This document shows, in pieces, positions 17,249 through 26,095 of a stretch of DNA of 57,694 nucleotides. Under the pieces are notes generated by a model. The model had not been told where the DNA came from, ran no database searches, and saw only the letters and a program-made list of their open reading frames with translations. Source of the DNA: Labrenzia sp. DG1229 (GTDB lineage Bacteria > Pseudomonadota > Alphaproteobacteria > Rhizobiales > Stappiaceae); NCBI RefSeq assembly GCF_000521215.1, contig NZ_KI928941.1:183815-241508 (forward strand), in the 5' to 3' direction. The translations under genes and the position numbers were made by a program. The number at the start of each line of letters is the position of its first letter. Positions within the stretch are counted from its first letter, which is position 1.

Positions 17249-18418
17249 TTATTTCTGGTTGGCGCTTAAATTGAGGGCCGCATCGAAATCAGCCCAAAGG
17301 TCTCTGGGGTCTTCAAGTCCAAGGCTCAGCCGCACGATCCGGCCGGACACTCCGAAATGCTGCAGGGAATTCTCTTCCCCGGACTGGTTGAGTGCAATTT
17401 GCGCCGGCAGAACCAGGCTTTCAAATCCGCCCCAGCTCACGCCGAGCCGGAACAGCTTCAACGCATCTGCAAAATCCGGAATGCTGACGCTCTCGTCGAG
17501 TTCGACGGACAGCAGCCCCGATCGTCCGGTCAGTCCCGGCACCGAGTTGGGTCCGGGAGACAGAACATTTCTGACCAGCGCATGACCGGAAAGATTGTCG
17601 ACAAACCGGTCCGCGGTGGCCTGATGCTGCCTCATGCGTGCGCCGAGTGTTCGAAGCCCGCGTGTGAGCAAAAAGGCTTCAAATGGCGCAAGCTTGCCGC
17701 CAAGCAACGACAGCGACAGGTCGCGGATCCGGCCGATCAGTTCGGCATTGGCAACAACAACTCCGGCAACCGTATCTGAATGTCCCGACAGGTATTTGGA
17801 TGCCGAGTGAAGCACGATGTCGATCCCGAGGGTCAGCGGACGCTGAAACACCGGGGTTGCCCAGGAATTATCAATCACCGTGAGGCTGCCGTGTCGTTTC
17901 GCATGGGCTGCGACTTTCGGCAGGTTCATCGCCTGGAAAACCACGGTATTCGGGCTTTCCAGATACGCGATTTTCACGCCTGCAAGCAGATCCGGGTCAT
18001 TCTCGAAATCATCCACCGGATGATAGGTGACTTCCACTCCGAAAGGACGAAGCAGGCGTTCAAAGAACCGATACGCGTCCGGGTAGACGTGTTCAACACA
18101 GGCGATACGGTCTCCCGGCTTGACGAGCGCGAGAACGGTCGAGGAAATGGCCGCCATGCCGGAAGCAAAGCCGACGGCAGCCTCGCCTTCCTCCGCGCCA
18201 GCAACCATGTTCTCGAACGCCGCCACCGTGGGGTTCTGGACGCGGGTGTATAGCGGATCGTCGGACCGACCGGCCATCCGGTCTTCGAACGCCTGGTAAT
18301 TGTCGAACGAAAAGAGAGACGTCTGCACGATCGGTGGAACAACGGCACCCCCTGCTCCGACAGCGGCTGCAGCCAGCAAGGTATCGATCGAGAAATCGTC
18401 ACGAGAACGCTCAGTCAT
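17249..18418 (-). CDS. Cys/Met-metabolism PLP-dependent enzyme
   Basis: The 389-residue fold-type I PLP enzyme of the cystathionine gamma-synthase/beta-lyase group has SASKYLSGHSDT with the PLP lysine and the active-site Tyr in HVYPDAYRF. Where methionine gamma-lyase has YGC, this protein has YPD, so it lacks the diagnostic Cys and probably acts on a different substrate from the enzyme at 11284. ATG 18418 overlaps the GntR stop by eight bases. It lies directly before an ABC importer and may cleave the imported compound (a C-S or beta/gamma elimination). The exact reaction cannot be told. Confidence 0.83.
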   Translation of the reverse strand: MTERSRDDFSIDTLLAAAAVGAGGAVVPPIVQTSLFSFDNYQAFEDRMAGRSDDPLYTRVQNPTVAAFENMVAGAEEGEAAVGFASGMAAISSTVLALVKPGDRIACVEHVYPDAYRFFERLLRPFGVEVTYHPVDDFENDPDLLAGVKIAYLESPNTVVFQAMNLPKVAAHAKRHGSLTVIDNSWATPVFQRPLTLGIDIVLHSASKYLSGHSDTVAGVVVANAELIGRIRDLSLSLLGGKLAPFEAFLLTRGLRTLGARMRQHQATADRFVDNLSGHALVRNVLSPGPNSVPGLTGRSGLLSVELDESVSIPDFADALKLFRLGVSWGGFESLVLPAQIALNQSGEENSLQHFGVSGRIVRLSLGLEDPRDLWADFDAALNLSANQK

Positions 18419-19139
18419 TGCATTCCTCGGCGATTTTCTGGGTTTCGGCACAGACCATGTCGATGACACGCGCTGTCAGTTCTGCGGCCTTTTCTTCATC
18501 ACCGGCGACGATTGCTGCGGCCAACGGCTTGTGCAGCGGTATCGTGTCCTGACCAAGATGGGGTTTTCCGAACGGCGTTTCATAAATGTCGTGAAAGCAC
18601 TTCAGGATCTGATCGATGATCTGTTCGAACAGCAGGTTTCCGGTCGCTTCATGAACCGCCTTGTGGAATCGGTGGTCGGCCGGTCGCCAGTCTTCACCAG
18701 CTTCAAAAACGGCGATGAGTTCCGCGGCACGAGCGTTAATGACGCGGCGTTGATCGGGGGAGGCAAGCCGCGTTGCCAGGCGCACTGCTTCGATTTCCAG
18801 CGGTCTACGGACCTGCTGCATCCTGATCAGGCTTTCCGCTTCGTGCTTGATGGTCAGCGCAACCCGCAACGTGTTCCGGGACATCTCTGAAATCAGCCTG
18901 GTGCCCGCCCCCTTGTTCCGGCTGACGACACCTATGCTCTCCCATGTTTTCAGGGTTTCGCGAATGGTTGATCTACCAAATCCGAGCCGGTGCACGAGCT
19001 CCAACTCCGGTGGCAACCGGTCGCCAACCTGAAGCCCTTCGTCTTCGATCAGCTTGATGAGCGCGTGAGGCACATCACGAGGCTTTTCAGCGGCGTGCTC
19101 TTGGGAGGAAAGTTTCTTTGGCGGCGCTTTTCCCGGCAT
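18411..19139 (-). CDS. GntR-family regulator (FCD type), first gene of the ABC/PLP operon
   Basis: The 242-residue protein has a GntR winged helix (LQVGDRLPPELELVHRLGFG, then RSTIRETLKTWESIGVVSRN) and a helical FCD domain with the expected histidines (HRFHKAVHEATGN). It is the first gene of the leftward operon and overlaps the PLP-enzyme gene by eight bases. Two identical TGTCAGACA sites lie 40-75 bp upstream of its start. It therefore probably represses its own operon and responds to the imported substrate or its breakdown product. Confidence 0.88.
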   Translation of the reverse strand: MPGKAPPKKLSSQEHAAEKPRDVPHALIKLIEDEGLQVGDRLPPELELVHRLGFGRSTIRETLKTWESIGVVSRNKGAGTRLISEMSRNTLRVALTIKHEAESLIRMQQVRRPLEIEAVRLATRLASPDQRRVINARAAELIAVFEAGEDWRPADHRFHKAVHEATGNLLFEQIIDQILKCFHDIYETPFGKPHLGQDTIPLHKPLAAAIVAGDEEKAAELTARVIDMVCAETQKIAEECND

Positions 19140-19180
19140 GGACCGATGTCGACCTTTCTGTTGCTGGATCGAACCATATC

Positions 19181-19218
19181 ACTTTGTCAGACATTGTAAA
19201 CATTATGTCAGACAAAGT
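19181..19218. promoter_or_regulatory. Two GntR operator sites 21 bp apart
   Basis: TGTCAGACA occurs at 19185-19193 and 19206-19214, exactly 21 bp centre to centre (two helical turns). They are flanked symmetrically by ACTTTGTC at the left and GACAAAGT at the right. The near-palindromic core TGTCnGACA is typical of FCD-subfamily GntR sites. They lie upstream of the regulator gene. From 19219 to 19366 I see AT-rich sequence with no further gene or site. Confidence 0.7.
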
Positions 19219-19367
19219 TTTCGAAAAATAGAAATTTATATCAAAGCATTGGTTTAATTGAATTTTTGAAATGCAAAGGCAAAACACTTCACAGCAATTA
19301 CGGTGAATCCGAACCAAAACCACGATGTCCTTTCTGGAAAAATCCGATGCATCGGAGGGGTCAGCAT

Positions 19368-19403
19368 AAAAAAACAGCCGGCTTCGGGGAACCTGAAGCC
19401 GGC
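19368..19403 (-). terminator. Strong Rho-independent terminator of the ALDH operon
   Basis: Read on the minus strand, GCCGGCTTC pairs perfectly with GAAGCCGGC across a nine-base loop (19377-19403). A TG and seven Ts follow (19368-19374). It lies 31 bases after the stop of the aldehyde dehydrogenase gene, whose operon it ends. Confidence 0.9.
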
Positions 19404-19434
19404 CAGTGCAAACTTGAACTGTCAACGTGTCGTA

Positions 19435-20928
19435 TCAGCCGATCCGGGCTGCAATACTCTTGGTCTTGCAGTAACTGGCCAGACCCTCCAGCCCCTTTTC
19501 CCGGCCGAAGCCCGACTTCTTGTTGCCACCGAACGGCACTTCAATTCCACCGGCGAAATACTCGTTGATGTAAATCTGTCCCGCGTCGATCTTGCAGGCA
19601 AGCTGATGTGCCTTCGCGAAATTCGAGGTATAGATTCCGGCGACCAGGCCGTATTGGCAGTCATTGGCAAGCGCCAGAGCATGATCAGCATCTTCAGCGA
19701 CCTGTACAGTCAGGACAGGGCCGAAAATTTCCTCCTGTGCCAATTCGTCATCTGCAGCAACCGCGTTGACGATTGTCGGCTCGAAAAACCAACCCCGGCC
19801 GGTTGCCGGGTCTTCGGTAACCGAACCACCGGTGACGATTTCAGCCCCCCTGCTCCTGGCCCGCTCGAGAAAGCCTGCAATCTTTGCCAGATGCTCCGAG
19901 GAATTCACCGGCCCGACATCCGGGTCGGTCAGCCCGTGCCCCAAACTCAAGGCCCTGGTTCGGGCGACAAGCTCATCAACAAACTCTTCGTGAATACTTC
20001 TTTCGATCACAAGCCTCGAGCCGGCTGAACAGATCTGCCCGGCGTTTTCGTAAATCGCACCAAGGACGCCGGCAAGCGCCTGCTCCCTGTCGCAATCGCC
20101 AAGCGCCACAACAGGTGATTTGCCACCGAGTTCAAGCACCACGCGGGTGATATCTTCCGCAGCCGCCTTCATCACCGCCCGCCCCGTTTGAACGGAGCCG
20201 GTGAAAGTGATGTGGTCGACGCCGGGATGATTTGTCAGTGAAGCACCGGTTTCCGGTCCCGTTCCCGTGACAACGTTGCAAACACCTGCCGGAAGGCCCG
20301 CCTTATGCAGAAGATCTGCCAGGATCAAGGCGGTAAACGGCGTCTGCTCTGCCGGTTTGGCAACAACGGTACACCCTGCAGCCAACGCAGGTGCAAACCC
20401 CCGCGCGGCTGTTGAAATCGGAAAATTCCAGGGAATGATATGGGCCGTCACGCCAACCGGCTCATGGATCGAATAACCGATATAGTCCGGACCGAGCGGA
20501 AAACTGTCCCCTTGAAGCTTGTCGCAAGCCCCGGCGTAATATTCGAACGTGCGTGCCGCACCGCGAACATCACCCATTGCTTCCTGAAGGGCCTTGCCGC
20601 TGTCCAGCGTCTCCACCACAGCAAGCAGATCCAGGTTTTCAAGGATCAGTGCGGCGGCGCGCTGCAGGATGCGAGACCGTTCGACCGGTGCCATGTCGCG
20701 CCAGACAGCTTCAAACGCCAGTCGCGACGACGCGACAGCCTGATCGACATCCTCCTTTGTGCCGGCCGTGAAGCGTGCGAAAGGCACACCCGTACCGGGG
20801 TCGAAACTCTCCATGGTCCGGTTGTGCACCGGCTCGGAGAAAGCGCCGTCGATGAAATGTCCCATCGGCAGCGAGCCGAGCGTGCCGGTGTTGCGGTATT
20901 CGGCAATCAGGTCGTTGGCATCGGTCAT
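19435..20928 (-). CDS. NAD(P)-dependent aldehyde dehydrogenase
   Basis: The 497-residue ALDH has all family hallmarks: the PWNFPISTAARGFAPALAAGC fold motif, FTGSVQTGRAV for nucleotide binding, the general-base Glu in LELGGKSP and the nucleophile Cys in GQICSAGSRL. EEIFGPVLTV and PFGGNKKSGFGREKG are near the end. It oxidises an aldehyde to an acid in the cytoplasm. It is the second gene after a mandelate-racemase-type enzyme (stop and start 2 bp apart) and ends at a strong terminator. In this island an aldehyde could come from the GMC or amine oxidases at 27870-30800. The substrate is unknown. Confidence 0.9.
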   Translation of the reverse strand: MTDANDLIAEYRNTGTLGSLPMGHFIDGAFSEPVHNRTMESFDPGTGVPFARFTAGTKEDVDQAVASSRLAFEAVWRDMAPVERSRILQRAAALILENLDLLAVVETLDSGKALQEAMGDVRGAARTFEYYAGACDKLQGDSFPLGPDYIGYSIHEPVGVTAHIIPWNFPISTAARGFAPALAAGCTVVAKPAEQTPFTALILADLLHKAGLPAGVCNVVTGTGPETGASLTNHPGVDHITFTGSVQTGRAVMKAAAEDITRVVLELGGKSPVVALGDCDREQALAGVLGAIYENAGQICSAGSRLVIERSIHEEFVDELVARTRALSLGHGLTDPDVGPVNSSEHLAKIAGFLERARSRGAEIVTGGSVTEDPATGRGWFFEPTIVNAVAADDELAQEEIFGPVLTVQVAEDADHALALANDCQYGLVAGIYTSNFAKAHQLACKIDAGQIYINEYFAGGIEVPFGGNKKSGFGREKGLEGLASYCKTKSIAARIG

Positions 20929-20929
20929 G

Positions 20930-22042
20930 TCAGTGCTCCAGGGAACTGATCTTGTAAGCGGATTTCGCCAGCCATTCGGGATTGATCTCTACGCCCCAGC
21001 CCGGAGCATCCGTTACCGTGGCGTGTCCATCGGTGATCGTGTAGGGCGATGAAACGTAAAGATCATATTGCCACGGATAGTAGTCCTCCTGCTCGATTGA
21101 AAACTCCAGGTACTTTCCGGCATTCGGGATCGCGCGCAGAAGATGCATGGTAAAGAGCGTCACCAGCGACAGGTTCGCAGCGTGTGGTGTGCAGGGTATC
21201 CCGGCTTCATGAGCCATCTGCGCAACCTTCATTGTGCGCACCATGCCGCCGAGATAACAGACATCCGGCTGAATGATATCGACGACCCGCTGATCGATCA
21301 TGCGCTTCCAGTCGACCAGCGAACAATCCTGTTCACCTCCTGTTACGTCGATATCCAGGGCGTCGGTCACCTGTTTGGTCTGGTCGTAATGCCAGTAGGG
21401 ACACGGTTCTTCATAGTGCGATATTCCGTTGTCCCGGAGGAACCGCCCGATTTCGATCGCCTTTTGCGGCGAGTAACAGGAATTCGCGTCCACCAGCAGG
21501 GCGGTATCATCGGCGAATGACTTTCGCATCGTCGGCACGATCTCTTCCGTGCGTCCCGGCCACTCGTCCTTGTCGCGCCCGCATTCGGCACCGATCCGGA
21601 ACTTGAAAGCGGTAAATCCATGGTCGTCCTGCTGTTTCTTCAGCCGATCGGCCTCATCGCGAGGCGTAATGTCCCGCTTCATGGACGAACCATATGCGCG
21701 CACCCTGCCTGGCGTCCCTCCGAGAAGTTCGCAAACCGGCTTGCCTTCCAGCTTGCCTCTCAGGTCGAACAGGGCGGTATCAAGCCCACCCATCGCCCGG
21801 CGCAGGTAAGACCCCGGAAACTTGTGCTCCCGGTCCGGAATGATATCCATCAAATTCGCAATATCGAGCGCATCCTCGCCCAGTGCATAGGGGGCCACCT
21901 GCCGATGCACCACTTCAGCGGTGATATCGGCATAATAGGGGGCGACCTGCCCCCAACCGGTTGCGCCACTGTCCGACGTCACGCGGACGAAGCAGACAAA
22001 TTCATCTGTAAATGTTTCGATGGATCGGATTTTCATATTCAT
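20930..22042 (-). CDS. Mandelate racemase/muconate lactonizing family enzyme (enolase superfamily)
   Basis: The 370-residue enzyme has the enolase-superfamily barrel: K-x-R in FKFRIG, metal ligands in LLVDANSC (Asp), HYEEPCPYW (Glu) and VTGGEQDCS (Glu), and a catalytic His in CTPHAANLS. The Lys/His pair places it in the mandelate racemase subgroup, whose members are mostly acid-sugar dehydratases and racemases. AAGGA lies six bases before the ATG at 22042. It is divergent from the MocR gene, with operator-like sequence between. It probably acts on a hydroxy acid produced in this island; the substrate is unknown. Confidence 0.85.
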   Translation of the reverse strand: MNMKIRSIETFTDEFVCFVRVTSDSGATGWGQVAPYYADITAEVVHRQVAPYALGEDALDIANLMDIIPDREHKFPGSYLRRAMGGLDTALFDLRGKLEGKPVCELLGGTPGRVRAYGSSMKRDITPRDEADRLKKQQDDHGFTAFKFRIGAECGRDKDEWPGRTEEIVPTMRKSFADDTALLVDANSCYSPQKAIEIGRFLRDNGISHYEEPCPYWHYDQTKQVTDALDIDVTGGEQDCSLVDWKRMIDQRVVDIIQPDVCYLGGMVRTMKVAQMAHEAGIPCTPHAANLSLVTLFTMHLLRAIPNAGKYLEFSIEQEDYYPWQYDLYVSSPYTITDGHATVTDAPGWGVEINPEWLAKSAYKISSLEH

Positions 22043-22106
22043 ATCAGGTCCTTGAGGGGGATGTACCCACAGGGCAAATTCGGTTTCCTTACTGCAAACT
22101 ACTCAT

Positions 22107-22154
22107 AATTGGACTTGATTTAAGGTCCGTTTTGCTGAAACTCTCATACCAATT
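22107..22154. promoter_or_regulatory. Putative MocR operator, copy A
   Basis: AATTGGACT begins at 22107, TCCG ends at 22129 and CCAATT lies at 22149-22154. The AATT cores are exactly 44 bp apart. The same layout recurs at 23668-23715. The site lies between the divergent enolase-superfamily gene and the MocR gene, 12 bp before the MocR ATG. MocR-type proteins typically bind two half-sites tens of bases apart, which fits. Confidence 0.6.
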
Positions 22155-22165
22155 GGGAGAGCATC

Positions 22166-23665
22166 ATGAAACGGCACGCAGGCGCTGTCCTGTCATCCAT
22201 CAAGATTGACAAGACCGCCGAAAAGAAAATCTCGATCCAGCTCTACATGGCCTTGCGCGACCTGCTGTTGACCGGTGCCCTGACACCTGGTGACAGATTG
22301 CCGGCGACCCGCACGCTGGCGCGCGAAATCGGCGTTTCGCGGACAACCGTGATCGATGCCATCGACAGGCTGATATCCGAGGGTCTTCTGGAAGCCCGTG
22401 TCGGATCCGGCACATATGTCAGCGAGGCACTGAATGCCCGCCTGGTCCCCAAGCCTTCCAGCAGCGCTGACAATGTCGTTCCGGTCGTCCCCCGGCTGTC
22501 GCATGCATCCAGGCACGCCATACCGGATCTTGCACCGCGGGCGAGACTTCCGCACAAGTCGCAGGCATTTGTGTCGGCACTGCCGGCGCTCGACGCCTTT
22601 CCGATGGCCCAGTGGGCGAAATTGTCCGGCCGGCATTGGCGCAAGGACCGCGACCATATCACCGGCTACGGCGAACCATTCGGCTACGCGGGCCTCAGAA
22701 ATGCGATCGCAAGACAACTCAACGCCTCACGCGGCATCAAGTGCTCGCCAGAGCAGATATTCATCACCAACGGAGCCCAGCGCGCCTTTTCGCTCATCGG
22801 CGGAATGCTGGTAAATCCCGGCGAACCGATTTGGTTTGAAAATCCCGGCGCAATCGGTGCGCGCAATGCCTTTGTTGCAATTGGCGCGTCACCGGTGCCG
22901 GTGAAGGTCGACGAGGACGGGCTGTGCATCGACGACGGACTGTCCAAGTCACCCCATTTCCGGCTGGCATTCGTCACTCCGTCGCATCAGCAACCACTCG
23001 GTCATGTAATGAGCCTGTCCCGGCGACTGGCGCTTCTCAAAGCTGCGAACGACGCCGATGCGATGATCGTGGAAGATGACTATGACGGCGAATTCTACTA
23101 CGGCGATCAACCGCCGCCGACGCTCAAAAGCATCGACACCCACGGACGGGTAATCTATGTCGGCACTTTCTCGAAGTCTCTCTTTCCAGCGCTCAGGCTT
23201 GGCTTCGCTCTGGTCCCCGAACCGCTTGTGGAAAGTTTCGAGCGCGTCTGCCAGACCTGGCTTGCCGGGGTACCTACCGTCACGCAGGCGATTGTTGCCG
23301 AATTCATGGACGAGGGTATGTTCGCCACGCATATCCGAACGATGCGCCAACTCTACAGGGAACGCCACGACACACTGATGGAGGAAGCAGGAAGGCTGGA
23401 GGGCCGGATCGACCTGCAGCCGACCAGCAGCGGCTTTCATGCCGTCGGGCTCGTACGGCCCCCGCTTGATGAAGATCTGATCGTTGCAAGAGCGGCAGAA
23501 GAAGGCATCACCACGGTACCGCTTTCACGATATGCCCTCGGCCCGATTTCGCAGCGCGGTATTGTGCTCGGCTTCGGCAGCACCGGTCCCGATGAAATCC
23601 GTAAGGGCATCAACATACTTGAGAAAATTCTCGCGGACTGCCAAAGTGGGCGGATATCGGCATAG
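22166..23665 (+). CDS. MocR-family regulator (GntR HTH fused to aminotransferase-like domain)
   Basis: The 499-residue protein has a GntR-type HTH at about residues 15-90 (LMTGAL-like LLTGALTPGDRLPATRTLAR, then VSRTTVIDAIDRLISEGLLE). A linker leads to a fold-type I aminotransferase domain with YVGTFSKSLFPALRLGF, which holds the PLP lysine. GGGAGAG precedes the ATG. Members such as GabR and PdxR use PLP plus an amine ligand as sensor. Its own promoter and that of the following ABC operon carry matched operator-like sequence, so it probably controls the whole 19435-30800 island in response to an amino compound. Confidence 0.9.
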   Translation: MKRHAGAVLSSIKIDKTAEKKISIQLYMALRDLLLTGALTPGDRLPATRTLAREIGVSRTTVIDAIDRLISEGLLEARVGSGTYVSEALNARLVPKPSSSADNVVPVVPRLSHASRHAIPDLAPRARLPHKSQAFVSALPALDAFPMAQWAKLSGRHWRKDRDHITGYGEPFGYAGLRNAIARQLNASRGIKCSPEQIFITNGAQRAFSLIGGMLVNPGEPIWFENPGAIGARNAFVAIGASPVPVKVDEDGLCIDDGLSKSPHFRLAFVTPSHQQPLGHVMSLSRRLALLKAANDADAMIVEDDYDGEFYYGDQPPPTLKSIDTHGRVIYVGTFSKSLFPALRLGFALVPEPLVESFERVCQTWLAGVPTVTQAIVAEFMDEGMFATHIRTMRQLYRERHDTLMEEAGRLEGRIDLQPTSSGFHAVGLVRPPLDEDLIVARAAEEGITTVPLSRYALGPISQRGIVLGFGSTGPDEIRKGINILEKILADCQSGRISA

Positions 23666-23667
23666 TC

Positions 23668-23715
23668 AATTGGACTGCTAAATTATCCGTAATGGCTATA
23701 TTTCACAGGCCAATT
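23668..23715. promoter_or_regulatory. Putative MocR operator, copy B
   Basis: AATTGGACT at 23668-23676, TCCG ending at 23689 and CCAATT at 23710-23715 repeat the pattern of 22107-22154 with the same 44-bp core spacing. It starts 3 bp after the MocR stop and ends 54 bp before the binding-protein ATG. It therefore sits in the promoter region of the ABC/oxidase operon. Confidence 0.6.
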
Positions 23716-23768
23716 CACTCCTAACCTCGATATTGGTAATTTTGCTGCGTGTATTCAGGGAGGAAGTC

Positions 23769-24845
23769 ATGCATTTCAAAACAACTTTAGCCGGTCTTTT
23801 GGCGGCGACCATGCTCGCCGGGGCCGGATCCGCACAGGCGGAAACGCTGCGCCTGTTGACCTGGGGGTCTTATGCGCCGGACGAGCTTATCGAAAAATTC
23901 GAAGCTGAATATCCGGACATTGATGTTGAAGTGACTTTCTCGAACAACGAGGAAATGATCGCGAAACTGCGTGCAACCGGCGGTGCAGGCTTTGATCTTG
24001 CCCAGCCGAGCCACGACCGCATCTATGCCGCGCAGCTGGAATATGACATCTACAAGCCACTGGATCTGTCAAAGATCGATACTTCCGTCATGGAAGCCAA
24101 ACTTCTCGACGGTGTGAAGGAAAACACCACGATCGAGGGTGAGGTCTATGCGGTCCCGCACCAGTGGGGCACGTCCGGCCTGATGGCCGACAAGACCAAG
24201 GCACCGGACCTGAAAAGCTGGGCAGACCTCTGCAACCCGGCCTACGAGGGCAAGACCTCGATGCGCCTCAAGCGCACGATCCTGCTGGGAACGGCATTCT
24301 CGATGGGCGAGGATCCCTTTGCGGCCTATTCCGATCTTGATAAGTACCAGGGCATTCTGGACAAGGTTGCCGAGAAACTGATCGAGTGCAAGGGCAACAT
24401 CAAGGCCTATTGGAAAGGCGGAGACGATCTGTCCGCCATGATGCTGTCGGGTGAAATCGTCGGCTCCGAAACGTGGGACTCCACGGCCTACAAGCTGTTC
24501 GACCAGAACGAAAACATCGTGTTCGTGCCGCCCAAGGAAGGGGCGCTTGCCTGGATCGACACTTTCGCACTGCCACGCAAGGCAAAGGCTGACGATGCTG
24601 CCTACAAGTGGATCAATTTTGTCCTGCGTCCGGAAAATGTCACGCTGATGTCCGCAAGCACGGGTGCGATCGCAGCCGTCAAGGGTGGTCAGGATCTTCT
24701 TCCCGAAGACAAGAAGGCAGCCGTGAATGCAGCCTTCACAGCCGAAGACATCGACAACCTGAAGTTCTTCGCTAACATTCCTCCCGGTGTGGAAGACATG
24801 GAAGGCAAGACTCTTGAGAAAATCAAGGCAGCCACCGGAGGCTGA
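23769..24845 (+). CDS. ABC solute-binding protein, polyamine (PotD/PotF) type
   Basis: The start is at 23769, after GGGAGGAAGTC; upstream in-frame starts have no ribosome site and would break the signal peptide. The signal ends in GAGSAQA before ETLRLLTWGSYAPDELIEKF. The mature periplasmic protein of about 335 residues matches the spermidine/putrescine binding family: AGFDLAQPSHDRIYA, YAVPHQWGTSGLM, ALAWIDTFALPRKA. Ligands in this family include polyamines, betaines, opine-like and other amino compounds. It is the first gene of the rightward operon under a putative MocR site. Confidence 0.9.
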   Translation: MHFKTTLAGLLAATMLAGAGSAQAETLRLLTWGSYAPDELIEKFEAEYPDIDVEVTFSNNEEMIAKLRATGGAGFDLAQPSHDRIYAAQLEYDIYKPLDLSKIDTSVMEAKLLDGVKENTTIEGEVYAVPHQWGTSGLMADKTKAPDLKSWADLCNPAYEGKTSMRLKRTILLGTAFSMGEDPFAAYSDLDKYQGILDKVAEKLIECKGNIKAYWKGGDDLSAMMLSGEIVGSETWDSTAYKLFDQNENIVFVPPKEGALAWIDTFALPRKAKADDAAYKWINFVLRPENVTLMSASTGAIAAVKGGQDLLPEDKKAAVNAAFTAEDIDNLKFFANIPPGVEDMEGKTLEKIKAATGG

Positions 24846-24852
24846 CCCGTTC

Positions 24853-24942
24853 GGGGCGGGTTGAACCCGCCCCATCGAACAAGAGCAAAAAAGGCTCGAA
24901 TTACCTGCAGATGGGGGATACCGCGGCAACCCGGTATCCCCC
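24853..24942 (+). terminator. Two strong tandem hairpins between binding-protein and ATPase genes
   Basis: The first hairpin (24853-24873) is GGGGCGGGT/ACCCGCCCC with a three-base loop. The second (24913-24942) is GGGGGATACCG/CGGTATCCCCC with an eight-base loop, all pairs perfect. Neither has a full T-run. They lie in the 128-bp gap after the binding-protein gene and probably cause partial termination or protect its mRNA, giving more binding protein than permease and ATPase. Confidence 0.6.
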
Positions 24943-24973
24943 AACTTTCTGAACTTCCAGTTGGCGTGCCCCG

Positions 24974-26095
24974 ATGACAGACAACCCTTCCTACGATCTT
25001 GAATGCCTGGACGTATCCAAGAACTTTGGTTCCATTCGTGCGGTCAAGGACGTTTCCTTCGACATCCCGAGTGGCTCCTTCTTTTCCATCCTCGGACCGT
25101 CTGGATGCGGCAAGACGACATTGATGCGGATGATTGCCGGTTTTGAGGACCCCAGTGGAGGCGACATCAGGATCAAGGGGAAGTCTGTTCTCGGCACACC
25201 GCCGAACAAGCGCAACGTCAAGATGGTGTTCCAGCATCTGGCACTGTTCCCGATGATGAACGTCTACGAGAACATTGCCTATGGCCTCAGATGCAGCGGC
25301 GTCGGCAGTGCGGAAATCAAACGCAAGGTTCACGACGTGCTGGAACGCATTGCTCTGCCCGATGTGGCTGAGCGTGAAATACACCAGCTGTCCGGGGGGC
25401 AGAAACAACGAATTGCCATTGCGCGCTGCATGGTGCTCGATCCGGACGTTCTGTTACTTGACGAGCCGCTTGGTGCACTCGATCTGAAGCTGCGCGAAGC
25501 GATGAAGATCGAACTGAAACTGCTGCAGCACCAGTTCAACACCACCTTCGTCTACATCACCCACGACCAGTCGGAAGCTCTGGTGATGTCGGACAACGTC
25601 GCCATCATGAATCAGGGCGAATTTGAGCAAATCGGTACACCTCAGGAACTCTATCACCACCCCAGCACCGCATTCGTCGCCAGCTTTGTCGGCGACAGCA
25701 ACCGCTGGTCTGGTGTCGTGAGGTCGAGCGACAACACGGGCGGTAAGGTGGAAACCGAACAGGGTCTGCCAATGAGTTTTTCCTCAGCCGGCGAGAAAAC
25801 CATTCAGGAAGGCGCCAGGGTCAACATCTTTGTTCGGCCTGAATTCATCAGGACGGTTCGGGCTGGTGGCGACGACTTGCAGGACGCCGCGGGTGAAAAC
25901 CGAATGGACGGTATCGTCGACAGCCTGCTTTTCAATGGTGCGAACAGCCGGGTACTGGTGCGCACGGGTAGCGGAGAACTTGTCGAATCCGATGTCACGC
26001 TGACAGGTGAAAACGATCTGAAACCCGGCGAGGACGTGCATCTCGTCTGGCCGTCCAAACAGTCCATGTGCTTTGCCGATCAGGGGAAAGCATGA
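24974..26095 (+). CDS. ABC transporter ATPase, polyamine (PotA) type
   Basis: The 373-residue protein carries Walker A GPSGCGKTT, signature QLSGGQKQRIAIARC, Walker B LLLDEPLGALD and the switch THDQSEALVMSD. A C-terminal TOBE domain follows from about residue 270. This is the usual PotA/FbpC length. The ATG at 24974 lacks a strong ribosome site, in line with the hairpins just upstream reducing its expression. It overlaps the first permease by ATGA. It drives uptake with the two PotB/PotC-like permeases. Confidence 0.92.
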   Translation: MTDNPSYDLECLDVSKNFGSIRAVKDVSFDIPSGSFFSILGPSGCGKTTLMRMIAGFEDPSGGDIRIKGKSVLGTPPNKRNVKMVFQHLALFPMMNVYENIAYGLRCSGVGSAEIKRKVHDVLERIALPDVAEREIHQLSGGQKQRIAIARCMVLDPDVLLLDEPLGALDLKLREAMKIELKLLQHQFNTTFVYITHDQSEALVMSDNVAIMNQGEFEQIGTPQELYHHPSTAFVASFVGDSNRWSGVVRSSDNTGGKVETEQGLPMSFSSAGEKTIQEGARVNIFVRPEFIRTVRAGGDDLQDAAGENRMDGIVDSLLFNGANSRVLVRTGSGELVESDVTLTGENDLKPGEDVHLVWPSKQSMCFADQGKA

